A stretch of 24,656 nt of DNA. It comes from an uncultured Candidatus Saccharibacteria bacterium (GTDB taxonomy: Bacteria > Patescibacteria > Saccharimonadia > Saccharimonadales > UBA1547). Positions 1 to 7,142 of the stretch are shown here, piece after piece. Each line of letters opens with the position of its first letter. The stretch's first letter is position 1. The position numbers and the translations under genes were made by a program. The notes beneath the pieces were generated by a model that made no database searches, was not told the origin of the DNA, and saw nothing but the letters and a program-made list of their open reading frames with translations. The stretch covers positions 1 through 24,656 of the forward strand of contig CAMLKA010000013.1 in the NCBI GenBank assembly GCA_946480535.1, written 5' to 3'.

Positions 1-1
1 C

Positions 2-52
2 GACTACGCCATGTACCTGCGACAGGAGCTCGAGGCGTACCTGAGTGCATAG
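2..52 (+). CDS. C-terminal fragment of an unidentified protein
   Basis: The reading frame entering from the left edge gives 16 codons (DYAMYLRQELEAYLSA) and a TAG stop at 50-52, followed 17 nt later by a clear intrinsic terminator. The terminator in the correct position is the main reason to believe this frame. The tail is acidic and helical-looking, and its codons are more GC-rich than those of the genes that follow. The fragment is too short to name a family. The gene belongs to the neighbouring region, and no link to the glycoconjugate genes can be claimed. Confidence 0.5.
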   Translation, partial: DYAMYLRQELEAYLSA

Positions 53-69
53 GAGGGAGAACGAGCGGC

Positions 70-107
70 AAGGCCGGGATTGAAATACATCCCGGCCTTT
101 CCCTTTA
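70..107 (+). terminator. Rho-independent terminator
   Basis: A perfect 11-bp inverted repeat (70-80 and 89-99, GC-rich core GGCCGGGAT) encloses an 8-nt loop and is followed by a T-rich stretch (98-107, TTTCCCTTT). It would end the transcript of the gene finishing at 52 and isolate the region starting at 203. From here to 202 I see only AT-rich spacer and the promoter described next. Confidence 0.85.
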
Positions 108-188
108 CGCTGCTTTAACAAGGCCTACTCACACAGATTAGCCTGCCATCAAAGAGCGTATTCGAAGTGCAAAATTCTAAAAATCTGT

Positions 189-199
189 TATAGTATAGT
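189..199 (+). promoter_or_regulatory. Probable -10 element, leaderless start of the first GtrA gene
   Basis: Two overlapping TATAGT hexamers lie at 189-194 and 194-199. The first ends 8 nt before the ATG at 203, so a transcript starting 6-8 nt downstream of it would begin at or next to the start codon. No convincing -35 box was seen. The same -10/N8/ATG spacing recurs at four or five other genes in this window, which raises confidence. Confidence 0.55.
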
Positions 200-202
200 T
201 TA

Positions 203-661
203 ATGTTGAAAAAACTACGTAATGCGGGTGGTAAGTTTTCTATGCGCCACAAAAGTGCCGTGAAGTTTCTTTTTGTTGGCGGCCTCAACACGCTTGTCGA
301 CTTCATCCTTTTCTTTATCTTCGCAAACCTCTTTGATATCTATGCGCCACTCGCAAGCGTCATGTCGACCGGATTAACGCTTATTATGAGCTTTTTCCTT
401 AACTATCATTTTGTGTTCCGCTCAAACAAACGTCGACGCTCTGTAGCGGTTCAGTTTGTTGCGATTACCCTAATAAATGTCTGGCTAGTACAAAGTTCAA
501 TCATCGGACTCGTCGTTCATACATTTGAAGACACGGCTCTCTTTGTCGATCATATATGGACCCTTAATCTCATCGCGAAACTTTGTGGTGTATCCATCTC
601 TCTTGTTTTGAATTTCTTGGGATACCGATATATATTCAAGGATAGTAATGATTCAAAATAA
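203..661 (+). CDS. GtrA-family membrane protein (polyprenyl-linked sugar translocation)
   Basis: This is a 152-residue, very hydrophobic protein with about four membrane segments. Its opening FLFVGGLNTLVDF and the later pattern of an Asn in a hydrophobic helix followed by a basic Tyr-Arg-Tyr end are typical of GtrA. GtrA proteins are thought to help flip undecaprenyl-phosphate-linked sugars across the cytoplasmic membrane. The ATG at 203 is preferred because the -10 element sits 8 nt upstream; an ATG at 242, preceded by a weak GGTGG, would remove 13 basic residues and is the alternative. The 3' end overlaps the next gene by 14 nt, so the GT2/DUF2142 protein is its obvious partner. It is clearly paralogous to the GtrA protein ending at 17955. 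Confidence 0.85.
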   Translation: MLKKLRNAGGKFSMRHKSAVKFLFVGGLNTLVDFILFFIFANLFDIYAPLASVMSTGLTLIMSFFLNYHFVFRSNKRRRSVAVQFVAITLINVWLVQSSIIGLVVHTFEDTALFVDHIWTLNLIAKLCGVSISLVLNFLGYRYIFKDSNDSK

Positions 662-2747
662 AAAAATTAGTCTTATCCTCCCATGCCGTAATGAAGCCGG
701 CCATCTTGGTGAAGTTTTAAAGCTTGTTCCAGCGTATATCGACGAAATAATCATTGTCAGCAACAGCTCTACCGACAACACCGTAGCTGCCGCACAAAAG
801 CTCGCCAAAAAAGAACCTCGACTTGTCGTCATCGAAGACAACCGAACGATTGGCGGCATTGGATACGGCTACGCGCATATGTCTGGTATTGCCGCAGCGA
901 CGGGCGACATTATTGTAGGAGCAGACGGCGATGGCACCTACCCGCTTCATGACATCCAGAAGATTACCAAGCACCTTCTTAGTGCCGATCTCGACTTTAT
1001 TTCATGTAATCGTTACCCGCTTAAAGATGGGACAAAAATTCCCTTTAAGCTCCGCTTTGGTGTAGGTGTTTTGAACTGGGAAATTCGCTTGCTTTATGGC
1101 ATTCCCATTAAAGACGCACTTTCAGGTATGTGGCTGTTCCGTAAAGATATTCGAAACGACTTGAATCTTACGATGGGCGAATGGAACCTGTCACCTCAAA
1201 TTAAAATCAACGCCGCGCGTAGTAAAAAAATTAAGTTTGCAGAATATAATATTAGCCAGGAGCAACGCCTGGGCGAAACAAAGCAAAATTACTTCGAGAC
1301 AGGCTTTAAACACGCAATGTGGATTCTAAAAAACCGTTTCACCTTCTTCAAGAAAGTAAAACTGCACCACTGGTTTGCGCTTCTTTTCATGACAGGCGGA
1401 CTCGCCTTCGCTGCCCTCACCCCAGTTGGTCTTAACGCAGATGAACCGAATCATATTTTCCGTGCCTGGCAACTCAGTACAGGTGAAGTGGTTGCGACGT
1501 ACAAGGAAGTTGATGGTGAACAATACTGGGGTGGCGAAATACCCCTATCGCTCTGGAATATCTTCCAAGACACTCGTGTCTGGCAGGAGATGCCAAACCC
1601 CGAGTACAAGTGGGCGAGTGTCGAGTATTCTAAAAGCTCTTTAGCACCAATCGATCCAAGCACAACAACCCATGTCACATTTAATAACACGACAGTCTAT
1701 GCACCGGTTGCTTACTTCCCAAGTATCGTTGCTATGTGGGTTGGCTCGCTCCTCAACACACCAACAGTAGGTGTCATCTACCTGGCGCGCATCTTCACCC
1801 TTATTGCAACGACGATTCTTATCGCTGGAGCGATTAAAATCATACCTCGTTTCAAGTGGATTCTTTTCACGGTCGCCCTCATGCCTATCACAATTTCACT
1901 TGGAGCTTCCGTGAGTGCCGACCCAGTATCAATTGGTCTTTCATTCCTGTTTATCGCGTATGTTTTGCGACTTGCGCTACAGAACCGCCCAGTCAAGAAT
2001 ACTCAAGTACTTCTCCTTTTCCTTTCGCTTGCAGCAATCGTACTGACAAAAACTTCGTACAGCACCGTCGCTCTTATCATGCTTCTTATCCCTGTATTCA
2101 ACAGCTATGCACGGAGTTTCAAGACATTCGCAAAACTTGGTATAGTCCTCGCTGTATCGGCAGTTATTGGTTTTATTTGGCTAAAACTCGTCGGGGATAT
2201 GACATGGCCGCAAGATCTTCGTCCTCTTGCCGACCCAGATGCAAACGAACGGTTCATTTATACCGACCCTATCGGATATCTGAAGGTGCTCATATTAACA
2301 GCTTTCACTCCATTTGCACTCGACCTCAGCGGCCTCGTTGGTATGTTTGGCTGGGCATCGATTCCCATGTCAGACACTATGATGATCACTGGTATCGTTG
2401 CACTCATCCTTTCAGCCTTCGCACTTTCTGGAAAAGAACAGCCGATCTTCCAGAAGACGAAAAAAGTTATCGCCTGGTGGGCGGTACTCATTTCAACCCT
2501 GGCTATTACTGCGGCTGTCATTGCAACGTCACTTTACGTATATTGGTCTGACAAATTCGCCTCAATCGTCGCCGGACTTCAGGCCCGCTACTACCTTCCT
2601 ATTCTGCCGCTTGCATTGATGCTTCTCGCTCCACTTGGAGCACTGAACAAGCAAAAGCTCCTCAAGGCAGTTCTTGTAACACTCATTGTTATTACAATTA
2701 TCAGCGGCCTTACCACATCCTACCTTCGTTACTACGCCAACGTTTAG
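648..2747 (+). CDS. GT2 (DPM1-like) glycosyltransferase fused to a DUF2142 membrane domain
   Basis: A 699-residue two-module protein. Residues about 5-230 form a family 2 glycosyltransferase: N-terminal ISLILPCRNEAGHL, an acidic metal/nucleotide-sugar site ADGDG at 92-96 and an SGMW-type acceptor motif near 159. This resembles dolichol/polyprenyl-phosphate sugar synthases. Residues about 240-695 are a multi-spanning membrane domain with the DUF2142 signature NADEPNHIFRAW near 263-274 just after the first helix, which places DE/H residues on the outer face as in GT-C enzymes. The likely logic is that the GT2 half makes a lipid-linked sugar, the upstream GtrA moves it outward, and the DUF2142 half transfers it. 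The gene is translationally coupled to the GtrA gene by overlap. The assignment of a transferase role to DUF2142 is inference; the domain fusion is seen directly. Confidence 0.85.
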   Translation: MIQNKKISLILPCRNEAGHLGEVLKLVPAYIDEIIIVSNSSTDNTVAAAQKLAKKEPRLVVIEDNRTIGGIGYGYAHMSGIAAATGDIIVGADGDGTYPLHDIQKITKHLLSADLDFISCNRYPLKDGTKIPFKLRFGVGVLNWEIRLLYGIPIKDALSGMWLFRKDIRNDLNLTMGEWNLSPQIKINAARSKKIKFAEYNISQEQRLGETKQNYFETGFKHAMWILKNRFTFFKKVKLHHWFALLFMTGGLAFAALTPVGLNADEPNHIFRAWQLSTGEVVATYKEVDGEQYWGGEIPLSLWNIFQDTRVWQEMPNPEYKWASVEYSKSSLAPIDPSTTTHVTFNNTTVYAPVAYFPSIVAMWVGSLLNTPTVGVIYLARIFTLIATTILIAGAIKIIPRFKWILFTVALMPITISLGASVSADPVSIGLSFLFIAYVLRLALQNRPVKNTQVLLLFLSLAAIVLTKTSYSTVALIMLLIPVFNSYARSFKTFAKLGIVLAVSAVIGFIWLKLVGDMTWPQDLRPLADPDANERFIYTDPIGYLKVLILTAFTPFALDLSGLVGMFGWASIPMSDTMMITGIVALILSAFALSGKEQPIFQKTKKVIAWWAVLISTLAITAAVIATSLYVYWSDKFASIVAGLQARYYLPILPLALMLLAPLGALNKQKLLKAVLVTLIVITIISGLTTSYLRYYANV

Positions 2748-2781
2748 TAGCCGGCAACGGTGTTAAACAAGAGCTAAATGG

Positions 2782-2789
2782 TATACAAT
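2782..2789 (+). promoter_or_regulatory. -10 element that fixes the start of the HAD-type gene
   Basis: TATACAAT lies here, with the hexamer TACAAT at 2784-2789, ending 9 nt before the ATG at 2799. The longest open frame would begin at an ATG at 2778, but then this promoter would lie inside the coding sequence. The run of G at 2791-2795 could act as a poor Shine-Dalgarno site at short spacing. The -35 match is weak (TGTTAA at 2761-2766). Confidence 0.55.
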
Positions 2790-2798
2790 AGGGGGTGC

Positions 2799-4802
2799 AT
2801 GAATTCTATACAGACCCTTAAATCCCTTTTAGAGACCGAAACATACAAAACAGTAACAACGGACATCTTCGACACCGTTCTTCTCCGCAAAGTCTGGCCT
2901 GAGGGTCGACAATTCTTAATGGCAGCAGAACGCTCGCTCTACTTGTTCCGTGAAGCGATTTCAGAAGATATCACCGCATATGAAATTTACAGCTGGCGTG
3001 AGCACGTTCGTAACGAAATTCTTAACGCAAAGCGCCAAGATGAAGATGCAGACAATGACAGCGACCTCACTCTTGACGAATGGTTCAACGAACTCTTCTC
3101 AACCCTCCACGCCAAGCACCACGCCGTTTCAAAAAAAGCTCCGCAAGAACTTATTGATGAACTTATTGCGATCGAAATTGAGCTCGAGAAGAAACTTCTC
3201 TTCCCTAACGCAAAACTTATTCAAGCCTTTCGTGAAGCAAAAGAGGCAAATCCAAGTCTAAAGATCTTCTTCCTCTCTGATATGTACCTTACTACTGGTC
3301 AGGTCGAAGAGCTGCTTCGTTTCCACGACGTGCTTGATATATTTGACGGCGGCACCACTTCTGTTGATATTGGAAATGCGAAGCATAGCGCAAAACTCTT
3401 CTATCACGTCGAGGCTGACAAAAAGACCTATAACATTAACCTTGGGACAAATGTCCACATTGGTGACAGCTACCACTCAGATGTCGCAATGGCTGAAGTT
3501 GCTGGCAGTAAAGCTGTTCTTTACGAACACTTCCGTGCCCGTAAGTTCCGTACTCTCGCTGGTCGTGTACAGCTTCGTCTGACAAAAGCAAAGAATCGTC
3601 GCATAGAAAACAAAGCCTACGACAAGGCCATTAAGCGCTCATTCCCTCGTAAAAACTCAACCGAACGCTACTTCCGCGACCTCGGCTTCCTTTTCGCACA
3701 ACCTATGGCGAGCTATCTTCTCCATGTTGGAGAAATGGCGAAGCTTGTGCCAAACAAGCACTATCTTTTCGTTTCTAGCGAGGCTTCAACGTTCATCGAT
3801 GCAGGAAAGAAGCTGTACGGTGGTATCTACAATACCCCAGAAGCTGCCATTAAACTTAACCGAAAGCGCACTATTTCTGCGGTTGTCTGGAAACTTATCC
3901 AGCAAAAAGATGCCACAATTATGCCAGAGCTTCTTCGCGTTGTTGGATACGGCGAAGTCAGTGGTGAGCGCAAGGATATTTACGACTTCCTTCTTACTCC
4001 TGAATTTCCCGTCACCCGTGCTGAACTTAACATTCTGAAGCACAAAGACTTTATAGCAAAGCTCTATAAAGACCTTCAGAGCGCAAAGCCAAAGTACACC
4101 CAACACCTAAAGGATTGCTTTGACTACGTTTCTTCAACACTTCCAGAAGATGGCATTGATGTCGTTATCTGTGATGTTGGATGGGGTGGTACTGTTCAAG
4201 CTGTCTATACTATTTTCGCCGAGCTTATGAAGTATCCTGGAAAAATTGAAGGTCTCTACCTTGGGGTTCACCCGCCAACTCGCTTCCACATGGCACCAAT
4301 TCCAATGACAGGTTATCTTCTTCAGAATGTCTTGAGCAAGAAACAACGTGGCTATTGGAGTGCGGTGATCTGGGAGTACGTCTACACTAATAAGTTCCAG
4401 TTTGAAGGTGACGAAGAGCGCCTCACCTACGTTGGCGCAGGACTTGATGATGGCTACGACTACTTCCGTAAAACACGTCTGAGTCCAATCGAACATTTTG
4501 ACTACCTTGCCAAAAAACGTATAAAGCGGTTATTACAACACCCGACCCACGCCGAAGTGAATGCACTCAGCCAGATTCACTATGACTTCGGCTTTAACGA
4601 CCCGCAAATTTTGACTATCGTAAATACTACTACACCAATTTGGAAGTTCTGGGCAAAGACCCTCCTGAAACCAAAAGCTGCGCTTGGCGAGATTGTCGCC
4701 CCTAATAACTGGACCGGCGGCTACATTAAGCACTTCCGTCTGTTCGGCGCACGCCTCGCGCTCAAGGTGCTTGGCAAGCTCAAACACACCAACTACCTCT
4801 AG
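2799..4802 (+). CDS. Large HAD-superfamily protein of the COG5610 type
   Basis: A 667-residue soluble protein. Residues about 15-250 hold a HAD phosphatase-like domain: motif I TTDIFDTVL with nucleophile Asp22 and Thr26, motif II LSDMY with Ser160, a Lys in GNAKHSAKLF (195 or 199) as motif III, and motif IV HIGDSYHSDV (Asp223, Asp228). The C-terminal half contains an ICDVGWGGTVQ segment, which I recall as typical of the second half of COG5610 proteins. Such proteins are common in polysaccharide and O-antigen clusters, but their substrate is unknown to me. All HAD motifs look intact, so catalysis (for example sugar-phosphate dephosphorylation) is plausible though unproven. I start it at 2799, not at the in-frame ATG 2778, because of the promoter between them. 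No terminator separates it from its neighbours. Confidence 0.75.
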   Translation: MNSIQTLKSLLETETYKTVTTDIFDTVLLRKVWPEGRQFLMAAERSLYLFREAISEDITAYEIYSWREHVRNEILNAKRQDEDADNDSDLTLDEWFNELFSTLHAKHHAVSKKAPQELIDELIAIEIELEKKLLFPNAKLIQAFREAKEANPSLKIFFLSDMYLTTGQVEELLRFHDVLDIFDGGTTSVDIGNAKHSAKLFYHVEADKKTYNINLGTNVHIGDSYHSDVAMAEVAGSKAVLYEHFRARKFRTLAGRVQLRLTKAKNRRIENKAYDKAIKRSFPRKNSTERYFRDLGFLFAQPMASYLLHVGEMAKLVPNKHYLFVSSEASTFIDAGKKLYGGIYNTPEAAIKLNRKRTISAVVWKLIQQKDATIMPELLRVVGYGEVSGERKDIYDFLLTPEFPVTRAELNILKHKDFIAKLYKDLQSAKPKYTQHLKDCFDYVSSTLPEDGIDVVICDVGWGGTVQAVYTIFAELMKYPGKIEGLYLGVHPPTRFHMAPIPMTGYLLQNVLSKKQRGYWSAVIWEYVYTNKFQFEGDEERLTYVGAGLDDGYDYFRKTRLSPIEHFDYLAKKRIKRLLQHPTHAEVNALSQIHYDFGFNDPQILTIVNTTTPIWKFWAKTLLKPKAALGEIVAPNNWTGGYIKHFRLFGARLALKVLGKLKHTNYL

Positions 4803-4850
4803 TAGCTTCATTGCGAACATACCCTGCTTATGCTTAAATAAGTAAAGAGT

Positions 4851-4856
4851 TACACT
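4851..4856 (+). promoter_or_regulatory. Possible -10 element of the anchored-protein/LGFP operon
   Basis: TACACT ends 5 nt before the ATG at 4862. If used, transcription would start at or within a nucleotide or two of the start codon. The match is moderate and no -35 is evident, so this is weaker than the other sites. No hairpin terminator was found between 4802 and here, so read-through from the HAD-type gene is also possible. Confidence 0.35.
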
Positions 4857-4861
4857 CATTT

Positions 4862-5401
4862 ATGCAAGCAAAGTTATTACGCAAAAATAAAAAACCGATT
4901 CTCTCTATTTCTGCCGCGGTTCTTGTACTGGCCATTGCCGGCTACTTTGGCTATGCCTACACAACAAAAAGCGCTTGGCCTTTTGTCGCATCTACTCAAG
5001 CGGAGGGTTCAAATGATCAAAATGTTAATTACAATCCGCCAACAGAGCAAGAAGTCGACGCCAGCCAAGATGCCAAACATCAAACCGAAGATACTTCTCC
5101 CGTTACGAATGTCAGCGTCGACGTATCTTATGCAGGCAAAAGTGATGACGGTCAATCGGTAGAGGTTGATGCATATATCACCTCTGTTATTGAAGGGTCT
5201 GGCACATGTACCGCAACATTCACAAAGGGCGCTGCGTCTGTAAGCGCATCGACAAAAGGCTTTATCGACGCAACCTCTACTATTTGTGAACCTATTTCTA
5301 TTCCGCTCTCACGATTTGAATCTGGAAGTTGGAAGCTTGTTGTCACCTATAAATCCGATGGTCGCGTCGGTACATCATCACCAATAGAGGTATCCCTATG
5401 A
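4862..5401 (+). CDS. Small membrane-anchored extracytoplasmic protein, function unknown
   Basis: A 179-residue protein with a basic N-terminus (LLRKNKK), one hydrophobic helix at about 13-33 and no obvious signal-peptidase site, so it is probably a bitopic protein with its C-terminus outside. Residues about 40-80 are acidic, polar and low in hydrophobics, like a wall-spanning linker. Residues about 82-179 look like a single beta-sandwich domain with two cysteines (116 and 142) that could form a disulfide. I do not recognise the family. Its stop codon overlaps the start of the LGFP gene (ATGA at 5398-5401), so the two are translationally coupled and may act together at the cell surface. Confidence 0.7.
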   Translation: MQAKLLRKNKKPILSISAAVLVLAIAGYFGYAYTTKSAWPFVASTQAEGSNDQNVNYNPPTEQEVDASQDAKHQTEDTSPVTNVSVDVSYAGKSDDGQSVEVDAYITSVIEGSGTCTATFTKGAASVSASTKGFIDATSTICEPISIPLSRFESGSWKLVVTYKSDGRVGTSSPIEVSL

Positions 5402-7140
5402 AAATAAAATCTATACTCCTCGGCCTTCTCTTTCTTACGATTTCGGCTTTTGCCCTGACGCCACAAGAAGCTAGCGCTGCGAATGCAGCCGACTTTAACC
5501 CTGGCTATATTGTTGATGATTACATTTTTTATAATTCGAATGCGCTTAACGACGGACAGATTCAGAACTTCTTAAACAGCAAGAATCCTAACTGTGACTA
5601 CTGGGGCACCCAACCTGCTTCCGACTGGGGCTATGGTCACCTTACCCACGCTCAATTTACCGAAAAGCTTCGTTCGGGCGAAATTCGAATTTCAGGTGTC
5701 GACGGTTCACAGTTCCATGCACCTCCTTATAAATGTTTGACGATGTACACCCAAAATACACCTCAGATGGAAGCGGCTAGCGGACTTTGTGGGGCTATGG
5801 GTGCTCAATCAAACCGCACGGCGGCGCAAATTATTAATGACGTCGCCAAGGCTTGTGGCATCAACCCGCAAGTACTCATTATCCTCCTCGAAAAAGAACA
5901 AAGCCTCATTACCGACAAGTGGCCACTTAATCGTCAGCTCGAAAAAGCAACCGGCTTCGCCTGTCCTGACACTGCACCGTGTAACCCATCATATGGCGGC
6001 TTCTTCTACCAGGTGTATCACGCAGCTCGTCAATTCAAGGTTTACCAGGCATATCCAAATAACTATAACTACCGCGCTGGACGAACTAATATCATCAAAT
6101 GGAACCCGAACAGCTCTTGCGGCACCAGTGAAGTGTACATTCAAAACCAAGCCACAGCAGCGCTCTATATTTACACCCCGTACCGTCCAAATGCAGCAGC
6201 GCTCAACAACCTATACGGTACTGGTGACGGCTGTAGTAGCTATGGAAATCGAAACTTCTGGCGTATTTTCACCGACTGGTTTGGAAGCACAAAGAGTCCT
6301 GGTGGATACGAGATTATTAGCAAATATAACGGCATGGGTGGCGCATCTTCTTGGCTTGGCGCATCAACTGACAGCGTTCGACTTGCCGCAAATGGTGGTG
6401 CCTACCAACAATTTAGAAACGGTAAGATTTACTGGCACAAGAACACCGGCGCATGGACGGTTCGTAATGGTGACGTAGAAGTGCTCTATGCCGGCAACCG
6501 ATTCGAATCGGGTTACCTCGGCTACCCTAAGTCAGACGAAGTCTCGATACCAGGCAAGGGTGTATACCAAGTATTTGAAGGTGGTCAGGTCTACTGGTCT
6601 GCAGCCACTCAAGCTCAGGGTATTCGGTCGGGTGCAATGTTTACACGCTTTGCGGAACTTGGCTACGAAAATAGCTACCTTGGCTTCCCGGCTTCTGGTG
6701 AAACAAAAGCAAAAGACGGCGTCTACCAAGAATTCCAAAACGGACGACTTTACTGGCGGCCAAACGCTAAAGCAATGGATATGAAGAAGGAACTTATTCC
6801 TGCTTATAGCGCAGCTGGCGACGCGACAGGATACCTCGGACTGCCTAAGCAAAGTACTGCCTGTGGACTTGCAGATGGTGGGTGTTGGATGCAATTCGAT
6901 GGCGGTAAGATTTACTGGTCTTCAGCATCGGGTGCCTTTGATGTACACAATGGTGACGTTGATAGTAAGTACGCCTCACTCGGTTGGGAAAGCGGTGCGC
7001 TCGGGTACCCAACAAGTCGCGAAGTTGCGACCGGAACCACCTGTTCAAAGGGCACAGATGTTAAACAAGACTTCCAAGGTGGAACTATCTTCTGGTCAGC
7101 CTGTACGAACCCTAAAGTTCGTGTCGAACTCGCTCCGTAG
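5398..7140 (+). CDS. Secreted protein with lysozyme-like N-terminal region and LGFP repeats
   Basis: A 580-residue protein with a Sec signal peptide (hydrophobic core about 5-20, probable cleavage near ASA-A at 26-28). Residues about 35-300 match what I recall as the N-terminal domain of actinobacterial proteins annotated as hemagglutinin. It is cysteine-rich and includes NPQVLIILLEKEQSL with Glu165/Glu167, reminiscent of lysozyme-like transglycosylase folds, followed by a Tyr-rich segment and NRNFWRIFTDWFG. Residues about 301-575 hold five LGFP repeats. LGFP repeats are known from mycobacterial and corynebacterial wall-associated proteins and are thought to mediate wall association. Muramidase activity is inference; wall binding is a reasonable family-based guess. 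The gene ends 2 nt before a convergent gene. Confidence 0.8.
   Translation: MKIKSILLGLLFLTISAFALTPQEASAANAADFNPGYIVDDYIFYNSNALNDGQIQNFLNSKNPNCDYWGTQPASDWGYGHLTHAQFTEKLRSGEIRISGVDGSQFHAPPYKCLTMYTQNTPQMEAASGLCGAMGAQSNRTAAQIINDVAKACGINPQVLIILLEKEQSLITDKWPLNRQLEKATGFACPDTAPCNPSYGGFFYQVYHAARQFKVYQAYPNNYNYRAGRTNIIKWNPNSSCGTSEVYIQNQATAALYIYTPYRPNAAALNNLYGTGDGCSSYGNRNFWRIFTDWFGSTKSPGGYEIISKYNGMGGASSWLGASTDSVRLAANGGAYQQFRNGKIYWHKNTGAWTVRNGDVEVLYAGNRFESGYLGYPKSDEVSIPGKGVYQVFEGGQVYWSAATQAQGIRSGAMFTRFAELGYENSYLGFPASGETKAKDGVYQEFQNGRLYWRPNAKAMDMKKELIPAYSAAGDATGYLGLPKQSTACGLADGGCWMQFDGGKIYWSSASGAFDVHNGDVDSKYASLGWESGALGYPTSREVATGTTCSKGTDVKQDFQGGTIFWSACTNPKVRVELAP
6301..7125 (+). repeat. Five tandem LGFP repeats (protein level)
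   Basis: Within the secreted protein, five degenerate units of roughly 53-56 residues carry the cores SWLGAS, YLGYPKS, YLGFPAS, YLGLPKQ and ALGYPTS. Each is followed by a QxFxxGxIYW-like strand (QQFRNGKIYW, QVFEGGQVYW, QEFQNGRLYW, MQFDGGKIYW, QDFQGGTIFW). The units have diverged at nucleotide level, which argues against very recent duplication. The fourth and fifth units each gain a cysteine pair (about residues 488-496 in the fourth), unlike the first three. Confidence 0.85.
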
Positions 7141-7142
7141 TT

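Noticed and set aside
1856..2551. Open frame of 231 codons on the plus strand inside the GT2/DUF2142 gene
   Set aside because: It lies in another frame of a well-supported membrane protein and its translation is rich in Cys, His, Arg and Ser with no domain character.
2778..2798. Upstream ATG extending the HAD-type protein by seven residues
   Set aside because: The extension contains the TATACAAT promoter element, and the HAD domain is complete without it.
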